Source of the DNA: Competibacter_A sp037045535
GTDB taxonomy: Bacteria; Pseudomonadota; Gammaproteobacteria; Competibacterales; Competibacteraceae
Direction of reading: 5' to 3'
Assembly (NCBI GenBank): GCA_037045535.1
Contig: JBAOHI010000071.1
Location: 372,001-436,000, forward strand
DNA: 64,000 bases
Position numbers and translations under genes: made by a program. The notes below the pieces were generated by a model. It searched no databases and was not told where the DNA came from. It worked only from the letters and a program-made list of their open reading frames with translations. Shown piece by piece: positions 38,430 to 47,268 of the stretch. How positions within the stretch are numbered: position 1 is the stretch's first letter; the number at the start of each line of letters is the position of its first letter.

Positions 38430-39405
38430 AGTGAATTACGTCTTGGTCGGGCTGTTCGTCGTCATCCTGGGCTCGTTTCTGCTAGGCGTGGTGTTTTGGC
38501 TGGTCGTGGGCGGCGAGAGCAAGACCTACGATCGGTATCGGGTATATTTTCACGAATCGGTCGCCGGCCTGAATCTGAAGGCGACGGTTCGCTATCGCGG
38601 TGTCCAGGTGGGCCAGGTGGAATCCATCCGCCTCGATCCCAATCCGGATCAAGTGGATGTGGTGCTGGGTATCGAACGCGGCACGCCGATGCGTCGCGAT
38701 ACCATCGCCACCCTGTCCACCCGTGGCTTGACCGGCGTGGCGTCGGTGGAATTGAGTGGTGGCGGGCCCCAGTCGCCGCCATTGGAGAAGGAACCCAGCC
38801 AGGATCTGCCGGTGATTCAGGCTGGACCGTCGCTGGTGGCGCGGCTGGACGATGCCTTCAATAATATCCTGACCAACGTCAACAGCCTGTCGAGCCGATT
38901 GGAGCAGCTGCTGGGCGACGAAAATCAGACTGCCGTCACTGAAATTCTGCGGCATGCGAGCATCATCACCGGGGCATTGGCGGATCGTTCCGACAGCATT
39001 CGCCAGACGCTGGCGAATGCTGAGGCGTTTACGGGGGCGCTGGCAAAGCGTGCCGAGCGACTGGGCCGGGCGCTTGATCAGCTGGCGGCAAGCCTGGAAG
39101 GCAGCGATGCGCTGAGCAGCCAGGCACGATCGGCGTTGGGCGATATCCGGGTGGCTGCCCAATCAGTGCGCAAGACCGCCGATACCTTCAACCAGACCGG
39201 TCGGGATTTGAGTGGCTTGGCTGAGGTTGGGCAACGGGAATTGCGACGGCTGGGGCAAACCACCGAACCCGAGTTAAATGCGTTGCTGGTGGATGTCAAC
39301 GATCTCGTGGCAACCTTGCAACGGTTGGCGGAATTGCTGGAGCAGAATCCCCGTGCCCTGCTGTTGGGAAAACCCAGTGGCCGACCGGGGCCGGGCGAAA
39401 AATAA
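38419..39405 (+). CDS. MlaD family MCE-domain protein
   Basis: This 328-residue periplasmic protein is held by one N-terminal helix (YVLVGLFVVILGSFLLGVVFWLVVGG). An MCE domain follows at residues 37-115 (YRVYFHESVAGLNLKATVRYRGVQVGQVESI, LSTRGLTGVASVEL). The rest is a long predicted coiled coil to the C-terminus. MCE proteins form hexameric rings that carry lipids across the periplasm. The long coiled coil suggests a tube or needle form, longer than E. coli MlaD (about 180 residues) and closer to PqiB/Mce-type tails. It is the third gene of the Mla-like operon. Confidence 0.92.
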   Translation: MQSKVNYVLVGLFVVILGSFLLGVVFWLVVGGESKTYDRYRVYFHESVAGLNLKATVRYRGVQVGQVESIRLDPNPDQVDVVLGIERGTPMRRDTIATLSTRGLTGVASVELSGGGPQSPPLEKEPSQDLPVIQAGPSLVARLDDAFNNILTNVNSLSSRLEQLLGDENQTAVTEILRHASIITGALADRSDSIRQTLANAEAFTGALAKRAERLGRALDQLAASLEGSDALSSQARSALGDIRVAAQSVRKTADTFNQTGRDLSGLAEVGQRELRRLGQTTEPELNALLVDVNDLVATLQRLAELLEQNPRALLLGKPSGRPGPGEK

Positions 39406-39517
39406 GCGTGTGTGCGAAACCTTCATTGTTTTGGAGATTTCGCGCGCAGTTGCAGTGGGGAGGGGCGAGCTTGGCGAAAGTGCCTCTGGGTATTCATAAA
39501 AACGATGGGGTGAGAGC

Positions 39518-40153
39518 ATGACAGGCGCGGTTGGGGGCCGATGGGTCGTAGGAGTGGGTCGATGGCTTTGGGTGTCGCTGGCAGTGGTTGTGCTGGCCGG
39601 CTGCACGTTGCCGCAGGACAGCTCGCCGCCGCCGCAGAGCTATCTGTTGGATGGGAGCGGCTTTTCATCCCCGATGGCGCGGCGTTCCAGCGGCAAGACT
39701 TTGCTGGTAACAGCGCCCAAGGCAGCGCCAGGGTTTGACTCCAAGCAGATCGCCTATATCAAGGAACCGTTAAAGCTGGATTATTACAACGACAGCGTCT
39801 GGAGCGACACGCCATCGAAAATGCTGCTGCCGATTTTGGTGCGGGCGTTTGAGGGGACGGGCGCCTTCAAGGCAGTGATCGCGCCGCCCGCACCGACGCT
39901 GGCGGACATGCGGGTGGACGTGGACGTGATCCGCTTGCAGCAGGAATTTATGACCCAGCCCAGCCGGGTCAGGCTGACGGCTCGGATTAAGGTGTTGAGT
40001 ATGCGAAATGGGCATGTCTTGGCAACGCAGGTGTTCGAAGTATTCGAGCCCGCTCCCAGCGAGGATGCCTACGGCGCGGCGCGAGCCGCCAACGTGGCCG
40101 TGCAAAAGCTGCTCGGCGACATGATCCCGTTCGCGCTGCGCTATTTGGGTTGA
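39518..40153 (+). CDS. ABC transport auxiliary lipoprotein (PqiC-like)
   Basis: This is a 211-residue lipoprotein. The signal peptide ends in the lipobox LAGC near residue 29. The mature part follows the ABC_trans_aux/PqiC family (LLDGSGFSSP, QIAYIKEPLKLDYYNDSVWSDTPSKMLLPIL, and the C-terminal DAYGAARAANVAVQKLLGDM). These proteins sit at the outer membrane and receive the MCE conduit. It lies 112 bases after the MlaD-like gene and completes the permease, ATPase, MCE protein and lipoprotein set. A terminator follows at once. Confidence 0.88.
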   Translation: MTGAVGGRWVVGVGRWLWVSLAVVVLAGCTLPQDSSPPPQSYLLDGSGFSSPMARRSSGKTLLVTAPKAAPGFDSKQIAYIKEPLKLDYYNDSVWSDTPSKMLLPILVRAFEGTGAFKAVIAPPAPTLADMRVDVDVIRLQQEFMTQPSRVRLTARIKVLSMRNGHVLATQVFEVFEPAPSEDAYGAARAANVAVQKLLGDMIPFALRYLG

Positions 40154-40161
40154 GGGAGAAG

Positions 40162-40195
40162 CAGGCGGCACAGTGGCCGCCTGTTTGGTTTTGAG
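40162..40195 (+). terminator. rho-independent terminator of the Mla-like operon
   Basis: An 8-bp stem (CAGGCGGC/GCCGCCTG) with a 6-base loop is followed by TTTGGTTTT, 9 bases past the lipoprotein stop codon. Confidence 0.8.
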
Positions 40196-40220
40196 CCGGC
40201 TCCGGCTCCGGCGTTTTGCC

Positions 40221-41612
40221 TCATTCGTCGGTCGGTCTAGCCGGCGTCGCGCCGCTACCGGTTGCGACCTTGCCGCATCGCGCACCCAAGGCGTCGCCCA
40301 ATTGGTACCAATCCACCTTGCGGGTCAACACCATTGCCAGCGCCAGGCAGCCGAACAAGCTGACCGAGCCGGCCAGCAAGGCGTGATCTTCCAGGCTGAT
40401 CAGGACGTATAGCAGACCGAAGACCGCGCCGATCAATGCCCCGAAGCCGATGCCCCAGCGTGGGCTGCGTAAGACGTGGGCCAGATAGTAGGCCAATAGC
40501 GTCACGCAGCCGAGTGTGGCGATGGCATAAGAAAGGGCGAAATCGAGATGTTCGGATAGCGCCAGCAGGAGCAGATAAAACAGCACCAGCGCGGCGCCGG
40601 CCAGCCCGTACTGAAAGGGATGGATGGCCAGCCGTTTGAGGATTTCGAACAGGAAGAAGGCGACAAAGGTCAGGCCGACGAACAGCAGCCCGTATTTGAT
40701 GGCACGGTCGGTCTGCACATAGCGGTCGGTCGGGTCCATGAACCGCACGCCGATCAAGGTGTCGAGCGGTCGGTCGTTGCGTAGGTATTCGAACAGTTGA
40801 TAGGCCATGTTGGTGGCCAAGCGAGTGGTGGACCAGGCGGCGGAAAAACCAGCCGCAGTGACTTCGCGGGTTTCCGGCAGAAATTGCCCCTGGAAGCTAG
40901 GGTGCGGCCAGTTGCCGCGCACGCCAATCTGGGTAGTGTCGCCCACCGGGGCAAGATCGAAAGTTTGGGTGCCGCGCAGGTCGAGAGTGAAGGAGAATTC
41001 GGCTGACCACGGCGCTTGTGGGTCGAAGCCGCGAATATGCGCTTGAATGCCGTTGGGCATTTTGGGTTCGGCGGTGCCCGGCAGAAAATCGAGGCGTTGA
41101 TCCGCCCAGGCGAGGACCGGGGCTCGCAGGATGCCGCGAGGGTCGCTGATGCCGACGATCAGACGCGGGTTGCCGACAGTGATCTGCTCATTAGGCTCCG
41201 GTTTCAACAGGCCGCCTTCGCTGGTGAAACGGCCCTTGATGGCGATGCTGGCGCCGAACACCACGGCATGGTATAGGCTGCGTCGGATCTGTTCGGTGTT
41301 CAAGGTGGTTTGTACATCGAGTTCGGCCGGCAGTAGATAGAGGTAATCCGAGTAGCGTTGCTCGACTTCGATCAGCTTGGTGTCGTCTTTCTCGCTGGGC
41401 TTTTGGATTTTGACGAGGCGGGTGTAAGGAATCACCAACACCGGCCCCACGAGGGTTTGTTCGCGGGCAGTGGCGGCGGCGATTCCGGCCACGACCTCAT
41501 TTCGCCGTGCTGCACGCTCGTCGATCAGGAAACTGATCCGCGTCAGGCCGATGGCGAGGAAGAGGATGATCAGGAAAATCAGACTGATTTTGGCGAACAA
41601 ATTATATCGCAT
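40221..41612 (-). CDS. creD: CreD-family inner-membrane protein
   Basis: This is a 463-residue protein. One N-terminal helix (ISLIFLIILFLAIGLTRISFLI) leads into a large periplasmic domain (about residues 30-300) that begins RRNEVVAGIAAATAREQTLVGPVLVIPY. Five or so C-terminal helices follow (YGLLFVGLTFVAFFLFEIL, LALSEHLDFALSYAIATLGCV). This is the CreD/Cet family, linked in enterobacteria and pseudomonads to the CreBC two-component system and envelope stress. No creB or creC gene lies nearby. The ATG at 41612 was chosen because AAGGAG lies 7 bases upstream. Its function remains poorly defined. Confidence 0.9.
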   Translation of the reverse strand: MRYNLFAKISLIFLIILFLAIGLTRISFLIDERAARRNEVVAGIAAATAREQTLVGPVLVIPYTRLVKIQKPSEKDDTKLIEVEQRYSDYLYLLPAELDVQTTLNTEQIRRSLYHAVVFGASIAIKGRFTSEGGLLKPEPNEQITVGNPRLIVGISDPRGILRAPVLAWADQRLDFLPGTAEPKMPNGIQAHIRGFDPQAPWSAEFSFTLDLRGTQTFDLAPVGDTTQIGVRGNWPHPSFQGQFLPETREVTAAGFSAAWSTTRLATNMAYQLFEYLRNDRPLDTLIGVRFMDPTDRYVQTDRAIKYGLLFVGLTFVAFFLFEILKRLAIHPFQYGLAGAALVLFYLLLLALSEHLDFALSYAIATLGCVTLLAYYLAHVLRSPRWGIGFGALIGAVFGLLYVLISLEDHALLAGSVSLFGCLALAMVLTRKVDWYQLGDALGARCGKVATGSGATPARPTDE

Positions 41613-41953
41613 GGCAAGGCTCCTTCGGCCGAATGGATGCGAGCAGCCTAATCGGTCTGATTCGTGGGATGATGTGCGAATCATGAAAGAGTTGTGCGGA
41701 TTTGGTGCAGATCACGCATTCGTTTCGATAGAGCGGAATAGGTACCGATCTGGCAACCTTGGGCGCTCGCAGTGGCTTGTCCGCCACCGATCACGAAAAT
41801 CATCGGGCTATAACGTCTCAGGGATGCTCGGTATCCATCGCCGGATTGATGCCCGGTCATTGCCGCTGTAGCGAACCTTTTGAAAAGTCCGCTAATAGAG
41901 TTAGTATGTGGCACATTTCAGCTATGGCTCCCTGCAACCGATACCGCCCTTCC
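41613..41953. other. 341-bp divergent intergenic region
   Basis: This stretch lies between creD (minus) and the chagasin-like gene (plus) and must carry both promoters. I see no further gene, terminator or clear operator. The inhibitor gene may start as early as 41906. Confidence 0.4.
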
Positions 41954-42436
41954 ATGCGCCCGATACCCGTTATCCACCACTCATCGTTTCGCCGCGTGCA
42001 AACCGATTTCGTCGCGATCCTGGTGATCTTGATCATCTCGCTTGTTACCGGTTGCGCTTCCAAGAAAAGTGTCGAACCCGCCCCCCTTCCGCCGGCCGGT
42101 ACCCGAGAAAGCGGGGTGTTGGTCCTGGCCAGTGCCGATCACGATCGAATGGCCGAACTCCGGGTCGGCGAGCGGTTCAAGGTCAATTTGTCGGAGAATC
42201 CCAGCACCGGCTACGGTTGGGCCATCGATGAAACCAACAGTCGCCTGCTGACGCTAGACGGTACGGAATACGCCGAGCCAGCCGAAGGCTTTATCGGGGC
42301 GCGCGGTCGGCGAACATTCACCTTCACGGCCCGGCAACCCGGTGAAGTCGTCCTCAAGCTGAAATACTGGCGCTTCTGGGACGGGGAGGGCTCGATTACC
42401 GAGCGGTACGGCGTCACCCTCAAAATCGTGCCATAG
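41954..42436 (+). CDS. chagasin-like (I42) cysteine peptidase inhibitor lipoprotein
   Basis: This is a lipoprotein of about 160 residues. The N-terminal signal ends in LVTGC. The mature domain, about 105 residues, carries the three inhibitor loops of the chagasin/ICP family: NPSTGYGW, then GARGRRTFTFTARQPG (the usual GxGG loop reads GARG here) and the C-terminal LKYWRFWDG. Members block papain-like peptidases, and bacterial ones are often periplasmic. The start is uncertain: in-frame ATGs at 41906, 41924 and 41954 all lack a good ribosome site. I used the last because it gives the most compact signal. It stands alone between divergent creD and a second lipoprotein gene. Confidence 0.8.
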   Translation: MRPIPVIHHSSFRRVQTDFVAILVILIISLVTGCASKKSVEPAPLPPAGTRESGVLVLASADHDRMAELRVGERFKVNLSENPSTGYGWAIDETNSRLLTLDGTEYAEPAEGFIGARGRRTFTFTARQPGEVVLKLKYWRFWDGEGSITERYGVTLKIVP

Positions 42437-42600
42437 GAAACCGAGTGGACGGTCCAGAAACGCTTGATTGTCGGGAAGTGCGAGGTTACGGGCAATAAAA
42501 CCCGATCTATAATTCCCGTGTTCGTAAAGCTTGCCGGGCTTTACGTTTTATTCGTTTCGTGGATTTCTCATCAAAAGATCATGACTTAGGAAGAAATAAA

Positions 42601-43218
42601 ATGAACAAGCGTATTTTCGCCACCCTGAGCGCGCTGAGTTTGCTGCTGGCAGCCGGTTGCGCCACCACTCCCGACACACCGGCGGTGCACAAAACCGTCA
42701 CGACAGTCCAGCAGCCGCCCGCCGATTTAGAGGTCCGCGACAAGATCACCGCTACCGCGATCGTGCAAGCCGTGGATTTGGAAAAGCGCGAAGTCGTTCT
42801 CAAGGGTAAGGGTGGCAAGCTCCATACCATCAAGGTCGGCGAGGAAGCTCGCAACCTGCCGCAGGTCAAGGTCGGCGACCGCGTAGTGGTGACGTACTAC
42901 GAGGCGCTGGCGGTGAACCTTACGAAGGATACGACGGGCGGTATCGCCACTCGCAAGGACACGGTCACGACTGACCGCGCGGAACTGGGCCAGAAACCGG
43001 CAGGCATGGTCCGTCAAGATGTCGAGGTCGTCGCCAATGTCACTGGCATTAATAAGAAGACCCGCCGGGTTACCCTGCAGGGCGCGAAAAGCGCGGTCAC
43101 GCTAAAGGTGCCCGACGATATCGATATCAGCAAACTCAAAGTGGGCGACCAAGTCAAAGCTAACTACGCGCAGGAATTGGCTGTCGCTGTGGAACCCGCA
43201 GCGGCCAAGAAGAAGTGA
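42601..43218 (+). CDS. lipoprotein with two internal repeats, unknown function
   Basis: This 205-residue protein starts at ATG 42601 behind AGGAAG. The signal peptide ends in a lipobox (LLAAGC, Cys near residue 20). The mature part holds two similar units, about residues 50-105 and 135-195. Each runs as ATAIVQAVDLEKREVVLKG or VVANVTGINKKTRRVTLQG, then a short strand, then VKVGDRV or LKVGDQV and YYEALAV or YAQELAV. This is an OB-like beta pattern repeated twice, with a Lys-rich tail (AAKKK). No family is named with confidence. It is probably held at a membrane in the periplasm. Confidence 0.8.
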   Translation: MNKRIFATLSALSLLLAAGCATTPDTPAVHKTVTTVQQPPADLEVRDKITATAIVQAVDLEKREVVLKGKGGKLHTIKVGEEARNLPQVKVGDRVVVTYYEALAVNLTKDTTGGIATRKDTVTTDRAELGQKPAGMVRQDVEVVANVTGINKKTRRVTLQGAKSAVTLKVPDDIDISKLKVGDQVKANYAQELAVAVEPAAAKKK

Positions 43219-43495
43219 CCGACCAGGTCAGAGTTCTCTCCCGCGAATAGGAAGAGGTGTTTTCCTGTCCGTAAGCGAGCGTCTGCCGGCGGCCGAGTTA
43301 TTCGACGCAGTGCCGGCGGCGCCCCATCCAAGCGGTAGTTTCCCGCTGGCAGCGATGTCCGTCGAACGCGCTGGGCGTTGTTCCGATGAGTCGAAGGTGA
43401 CAGCACGGATTTAGAGACGTTTTTGCGCGGCCGCTCGCAAGTCCATCAAATGGAAAAAACTTACCCCCAACTCGCCTGTTAAGGAGAGAGGGGCC

Positions 43496-44806
43496 ATGAT
43501 GACCCCCGCCAAATTACCCTTGCTGTCGGGCGCTTTGCCCGACGATGTGATTGCGTGGTGGCAGGCGCAACCCGTCCACCGGGATACTTTCTTGCGCCAT
43601 GTGGCCGTCGTCGCCCGCCATCTTCCAGCCGCGCGTTTTATCCTCAATCTATGCGAGGATCGTTATCCATTTCTGGTAGCGTTCGCCGCCGTAGGCGCGA
43701 ACGGTCAAACGAACCTGCTGCCATCCAGCCGCGCTGTCTTGCACTTGCGGTCCTTGACAGAGGATTATCCCGAGAGCGCCCGGATCGGGGACGCCGATAT
43801 CGAGTCCTGGCTGAGGATCCGTTCCGCTGACGAAGCGGTTCCCGCCGTGCCCGAGCTGCCCGGCGAGCAGATTGTGGCGATCGCGTTTACTTCCGGCAGT
43901 ACGGGTCGTGCCAAACCGAATCCCAAAAGCTGGCGCGAACTGGTCGGCGGTGCCCGCCAAGCACAATCGCGCTTTGGGTTCGACCGGCGTACCGGCATTG
44001 TGGCGACCGTTCCGCCGCAGCATATGTATGGGCTGGAAACCTCCATCATGGCCGCGCTGGTCAGTGGTGCCAGCGTTTACGGCGGTCGGCCGTTTTTTCC
44101 GGCGGACGTATGCGCGGCGCTGGCAGCGATCCCGGCACCGCGCGTGCTGGTGACGACGCCAGTCCATCTGCAAACCTGTGTCCAGGCCGATTTGCGCTGG
44201 CCGACACCGGCTTTCCTGATTTCGGCGACCGCGCCCTTGTCCCAGGCGTTAGCAGCCCAAGCTGAAGCCGTCTTCAACGCGCCGGTATTGGAAATCTACG
44301 GATGTACGGAAGCCGGCTCGATCGCCAGTCGCCGTACCCTGGACGGTGACCGCTGGCGGCTCTACGACGGATTTCAACTGCAAGGGGGAGCCTTGTCGGG
44401 AGGATATCTACCGGAACCCGTCCCCCTGAACGACGTGGTCGAGGCGTGCGGTGAGATGGAATTCAAGCTGCTCGGTCGCCGTGAGGACCTGGTCAATGTC
44501 GCCGGCAAACGGAGCTCGCTGGGATATCTCAACGGTCAGCTCAATGAAATTGAAGGCGTGATGGAAGGTGCGTTTTTTTTGCCGGAGCAAATCGGCACCG
44601 AGGTCGGTCGGTTGACGGCGGTAGTGGTGGCACCCGGATTGAGTGAGCAGCAACTGCTGGCCGCGCTGTCCGAACGCCTCGATCCGGTGTTTCTGCCTCG
44701 ACCGCTCATCAAGGTGGACGCGCTGCCGCGCAACGAAACTGGCAAGGTGACTCGGGAAGGGTTGCGGGCGTTGGTGAACCGGCTGCATCCATCCACGACC
44801 CGGTAA
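43496..44806 (+). CDS. AMP-dependent acyl-activating enzyme of the aryl polyene-type cluster
   Basis: This 436-residue ANL-family ligase is shorter than typical acyl-CoA synthetases (about 550). The P-loop is TSGSTGRAKPNPKSW, the A5-type motif is YGCTEAGSIASR and the C-terminal lysine lies in PRNETGKVTREGLR. The ATP site is complete. In aryl polyene and xanthomonadin clusters such ligases activate the aromatic starter acid for loading on ACP. Here the starter may be a hydroxybenzoate made by the chorismatase at 46273-47268. It starts with two ATGs behind GGAGAGAGG and is the first gene of the plus-strand cluster. The dehydratase gene begins two bases after its stop. Confidence 0.85.
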   Translation: MMTPAKLPLLSGALPDDVIAWWQAQPVHRDTFLRHVAVVARHLPAARFILNLCEDRYPFLVAFAAVGANGQTNLLPSSRAVLHLRSLTEDYPESARIGDADIESWLRIRSADEAVPAVPELPGEQIVAIAFTSGSTGRAKPNPKSWRELVGGARQAQSRFGFDRRTGIVATVPPQHMYGLETSIMAALVSGASVYGGRPFFPADVCAALAAIPAPRVLVTTPVHLQTCVQADLRWPTPAFLISATAPLSQALAAQAEAVFNAPVLEIYGCTEAGSIASRRTLDGDRWRLYDGFQLQGGALSGGYLPEPVPLNDVVEACGEMEFKLLGRREDLVNVAGKRSSLGYLNGQLNEIEGVMEGAFFLPEQIGTEVGRLTAVVVAPGLSEQQLLAALSERLDPVFLPRPLIKVDALPRNETGKVTREGLRALVNRLHPSTTR

Positions 44807-44808
44807 TC

Positions 44809-45135
44809 ATGCATCCTGAATGGCGCTGCGTCATCGCCGTCGATCATCCGAGCTTGGCGGGACACTTTCCCGGCAATCCGGTCGTTCCCGGCGTGGTAAT
44901 CCTGGCGGAAGTGGCGCGCGCATTCGAAAAATGGCGCCCGGACGAGCCGTTGGTCGGAATACCGATGGCGAAATTTCTGGGGCCGCTGCGACCGGAGCAA
45001 CCGTTCACCATCCAGTTCGCCGATTCCGGAGCGCGCGGCATTCGCTTCAAGGGAGTGCGGGAGGAAGATGACCAGACGTTCGTGGAAGGATGGTTGACGG
45101 TCGTCCGATCTGGCAATCAGCCGCTGACTGTTTAG
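44809..45135 (+). CDS. hotdog-fold 3-hydroxyacyl-ACP dehydratase (ApeI/FabZ-like)
   Basis: This 108-residue single hotdog domain carries the FabZ-type active site GHFPGNPVVPGVVILAE near residue 18, so the catalytic His is present. It is shorter than FabZ (about 150) and lacks the N-terminal helix. Such small dehydratases are typical of aryl polyene clusters, where they remove water from the beta-hydroxy intermediate in each extension round and so build the conjugated polyene. It begins two bases after the ligase stop and is surely co-translated with it. It is one of two dehydratases in the cluster. Confidence 0.85.
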   Translation: MHPEWRCVIAVDHPSLAGHFPGNPVVPGVVILAEVARAFEKWRPDEPLVGIPMAKFLGPLRPEQPFTIQFADSGARGIRFKGVREEDDQTFVEGWLTVVRSGNQPLTV

Positions 45136-45160
45136 CGGAAATAAATCGAGGAGACTGATG

Positions 45161-45520
45161 ATGGCTATCGCTTATCAAGGCAGTTGCCACTGTGGCGCGG
45201 TTCGGTTTTCCTACGAAGGGGAGGCGATTACCAAGGGCGTTCGCTGTAATTGCTCTTTCTGTTCGCGACGAGGCGCGATGGCCTCCGCAGAGACCATTCC
45301 GGCGGAGAAACTCAAGATCGAAGCCGCAAATGGGATGCTGGGGCTTTATCAGTTTGGTTTGAAAACGGCCAAGCATTACTTTTGCAAGAATTGCGGCATT
45401 TATCCATTTCACGAAACCGCGACGAAACCCGGTTATTTCCGGGTCAATCTGGCGTGCGTCGACGGAGTCGATATTTTCTCACTACCCATGGATGTTCTGG
45501 ATGGCAAGCATTTGCTATGA
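45161..45520 (+). CDS. GFA-family zinc protein (CENP-V/Gfa-like)
   Basis: This is a protein of about 119 residues with three Cys groups for zinc: GSCHCGAV near residue 8, CNCSFCSRRG near 31 and YFCKNCGIYPF near 71. This is the glutathione-dependent formaldehyde-activating enzyme (Gfa) fold. Catalytic activity of most members is unproven and they may be general thiol-binding proteins. Two adjacent ATGs (45158, 45161) follow GAGGAG; the second has better spacing. It lies between the polyene dehydratase and the convergent methyltransferase and overlaps the latter's end by 6 bases. A role in the polyene cluster is possible but not supported by known clusters. Confidence 0.85.
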   Translation: MAIAYQGSCHCGAVRFSYEGEAITKGVRCNCSFCSRRGAMASAETIPAEKLKIEAANGMLGLYQFGLKTAKHYFCKNCGIYPFHETATKPGYFRVNLACVDGVDIFSLPMDVLDGKHLL

Positions 45521-46276
45521 GTCCGCCGCACCGGGCTTCCGCCCGAAATAGGCTCGAAACAGATCGAGCTCCATATGGCAATCCACCTCGGCAAAGCCAG
45601 CTTCGCGGATGGCCTGGATGATGGTGTCGGGTGGGACGCAGTTTTCAATCGTGTCCCAGTAATAGCGCATCAGGGTTTGCAGATCTCGCTCACCGGTGGT
45701 TAGCCGACCGAGCAGGGGAATCAGCCAACCCAGGTACAGTTTGAGCAGCCCGCGCTTGAGCGGCGAGGCTGGCCGAGCGATTTCCAGGATCAGCAGCCCG
45801 CCGCCGGGTCGCAGCGCGCGGTGAAATTCGCGAAAGGTGACGTTGAGATCGGCGACATGCCGCAGCGCGTAGCCCATGCTGATGAAATCGCAGCAGGCAT
45901 CGGCGACCGGTAACTGTTCCATCAAGCCTTGGATCAGCGGCACGTCCAGCAGGCGCTTGACCTCCGCCAGCATCCCGGCGCTGACATCCAGTCCAATCAC
46001 CGCTTGTGGGTCGCCGGTAATCGCCAGCGCTTGCCGGGCGACCAGGCCAGTGCCGATGGCGACATCGAGCACGGTCATACCCGGCCGCAGGCCGATCCGT
46101 TCCAGCGCCCGCCGCCGATACCGATCACCGGAACCGAGCGACAGCAGCCGGTTGATGTGGTCGTAGTGGCGGGCCGTGCGGTCGAACAGCCCGCGTACGA
46201 AGGCCGGTCGTTGCACCAAATCCGGATAGTATTTCGGCAAGGTCGGATGGGGTTCGAGCGGTTTATCGGCTTTCAC
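45515..46276 (-). CDS. UbiE-like class I SAM methyltransferase
   Basis: This is a 253-residue enzyme of the UbiE/COQ5 family. Motif I is VLDVAIGTGLVAR near residue 68, followed by GLDVSAGML and the post-motif MGYALRHVADL. The signature FDRTARHYDHINRLLSLG is the classic UbiE start. The C-terminus (RYYWDTIENCVPPD) differs from true ubiquinone UbiE proteins, so a cluster-specific substrate is likely. Its GTG start overlaps the stop of the chorismatase (GTGA), so the two form a minus-strand pair. Methylation of the aryl group or of a hydroxybenzoate is the natural guess. It converges on the Gfa-like gene. Confidence 0.85.
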   Translation of the reverse strand: MKADKPLEPHPTLPKYYPDLVQRPAFVRGLFDRTARHYDHINRLLSLGSGDRYRRRALERIGLRPGMTVLDVAIGTGLVARQALAITGDPQAVIGLDVSAGMLAEVKRLLDVPLIQGLMEQLPVADACCDFISMGYALRHVADLNVTFREFHRALRPGGGLLILEIARPASPLKRGLLKLYLGWLIPLLGRLTTGERDLQTLMRYYWDTIENCVPPDTIIQAIREAGFAEVDCHMELDLFRAYFGRKPGAADS

Positions 46277-47268
46277 GAGGCGTTGTCCCGAGGATGATCG
46301 CCGCTGGTCGCCAGCCCCTCGATTTCGAGGAGCAGTTCCTGGCGGCAGATGTCGGCGCGTAGAAACAGCAGCGGTACATTGGCTCCGAAGGTTCGGACGA
46401 TCCGGTCGCGCAAGGGCGCCGGATCGAGATTCGGCCGCACGTAAATTTTCAGCAACGTCAGATCCAGCGGCGTCATTGCCCGCCGGTCGGCTTCAGCGAG
46501 CAGTGCCTCCAGGTTGGCCAGTGTTTCGGCCAGTTGCGGCAGGAGATCGCCGTGTTGGCTGGCATGCCCCACGATGCTGGCCGTACCGGAAATGTACAGG
46601 TGCTCGTGGCCCTCGCCCCAATTTTTCAGTACGGCGCGCGAAAACGAAGGACTGCGGTGACCGTATTGGGGAGGATAATGAAAGGCGCTGACCTGACGTG
46701 GATTTTCGATCTGCACGCCCGGCTCCTTGGCGGCCAGCGCGTACAATTGCAAGCCCGGACTGTCAGTCCCGATGGCCGAGGCAGCGGGCAGCTGCGTCTC
46801 GAACGCCGTCAGTTCCGCTTCCAGCGCCTGATACCGGCCAGCGCAAAAAGCCCGATAGCGCTCTACACCCTGGTATTCCCGGTTGATCTGAGGAAAGTAA
46901 TGCCAGATACGCAAGAAATGAGGATAGCCCAAAGCACCGGCTACCGCTGATAAGCGCCGGTAAGCGATAGCGGTCAGCGGTTGCAAGGCGTCCAGGGCAT
47001 ATTCGTCCAGGCGCAGGTGAAGAAACAGTGCCTCGCCGTCGCTCGCGTGGCGAATCCCTGCTCGAACGCCGATTTGGACCGGCCGGGTGCTGCGCCAGAT
47101 TTCGGCGGTCCGGGTTCCGCCCAGCTCGGCCAGGGCGACCGTGACAGCTTGTGGGTCTGATTGGGCAGGAGTCCGCTCCTCGAACCGAACCAGCGCCAGC
47201 AGCCGTGCATCATCCAACCCCGCGCCGGCTGGTGTGTCGTCGCTGTAGAAGACGGTGAAAGGCACCAT
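46273..47268 (-). CDS. chorismatase (XanB2/FkbO/Hyg5 family)
   Basis: This 331-residue protein of the chorismatase family has two RidA-like halves. Telling segments are SAFHYPPQYGHRSPSFSRA near the middle and LYISGTASIVGHASQHGD, both matching FkbO/XanB2 proteins. The C-terminus VRPNLDPAPLRDRIVRTFG, then VPLLFLRADICRQELLLEIEG, is also typical. Family members hydrolyse chorismate to 3-hydroxybenzoate (XanB2, also 4-hydroxybenzoate) or a dihydroxycyclohexadiene acid (FkbO). In Xanthomonas XanB2 supplies the xanthomonadin precursor. Here it is divergent from the ACP gene and coupled to the methyltransferase. The product class cannot be set without the active-site residues aligned. Confidence 0.85.
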   Translation of the reverse strand: MVPFTVFYSDDTPAGAGLDDARLLALVRFEERTPAQSDPQAVTVALAELGGTRTAEIWRSTRPVQIGVRAGIRHASDGEALFLHLRLDEYALDALQPLTAIAYRRLSAVAGALGYPHFLRIWHYFPQINREYQGVERYRAFCAGRYQALEAELTAFETQLPAASAIGTDSPGLQLYALAAKEPGVQIENPRQVSAFHYPPQYGHRSPSFSRAVLKNWGEGHEHLYISGTASIVGHASQHGDLLPQLAETLANLEALLAEADRRAMTPLDLTLLKIYVRPNLDPAPLRDRIVRTFGANVPLLFLRADICRQELLLEIEGLATSGDHPRDNAS

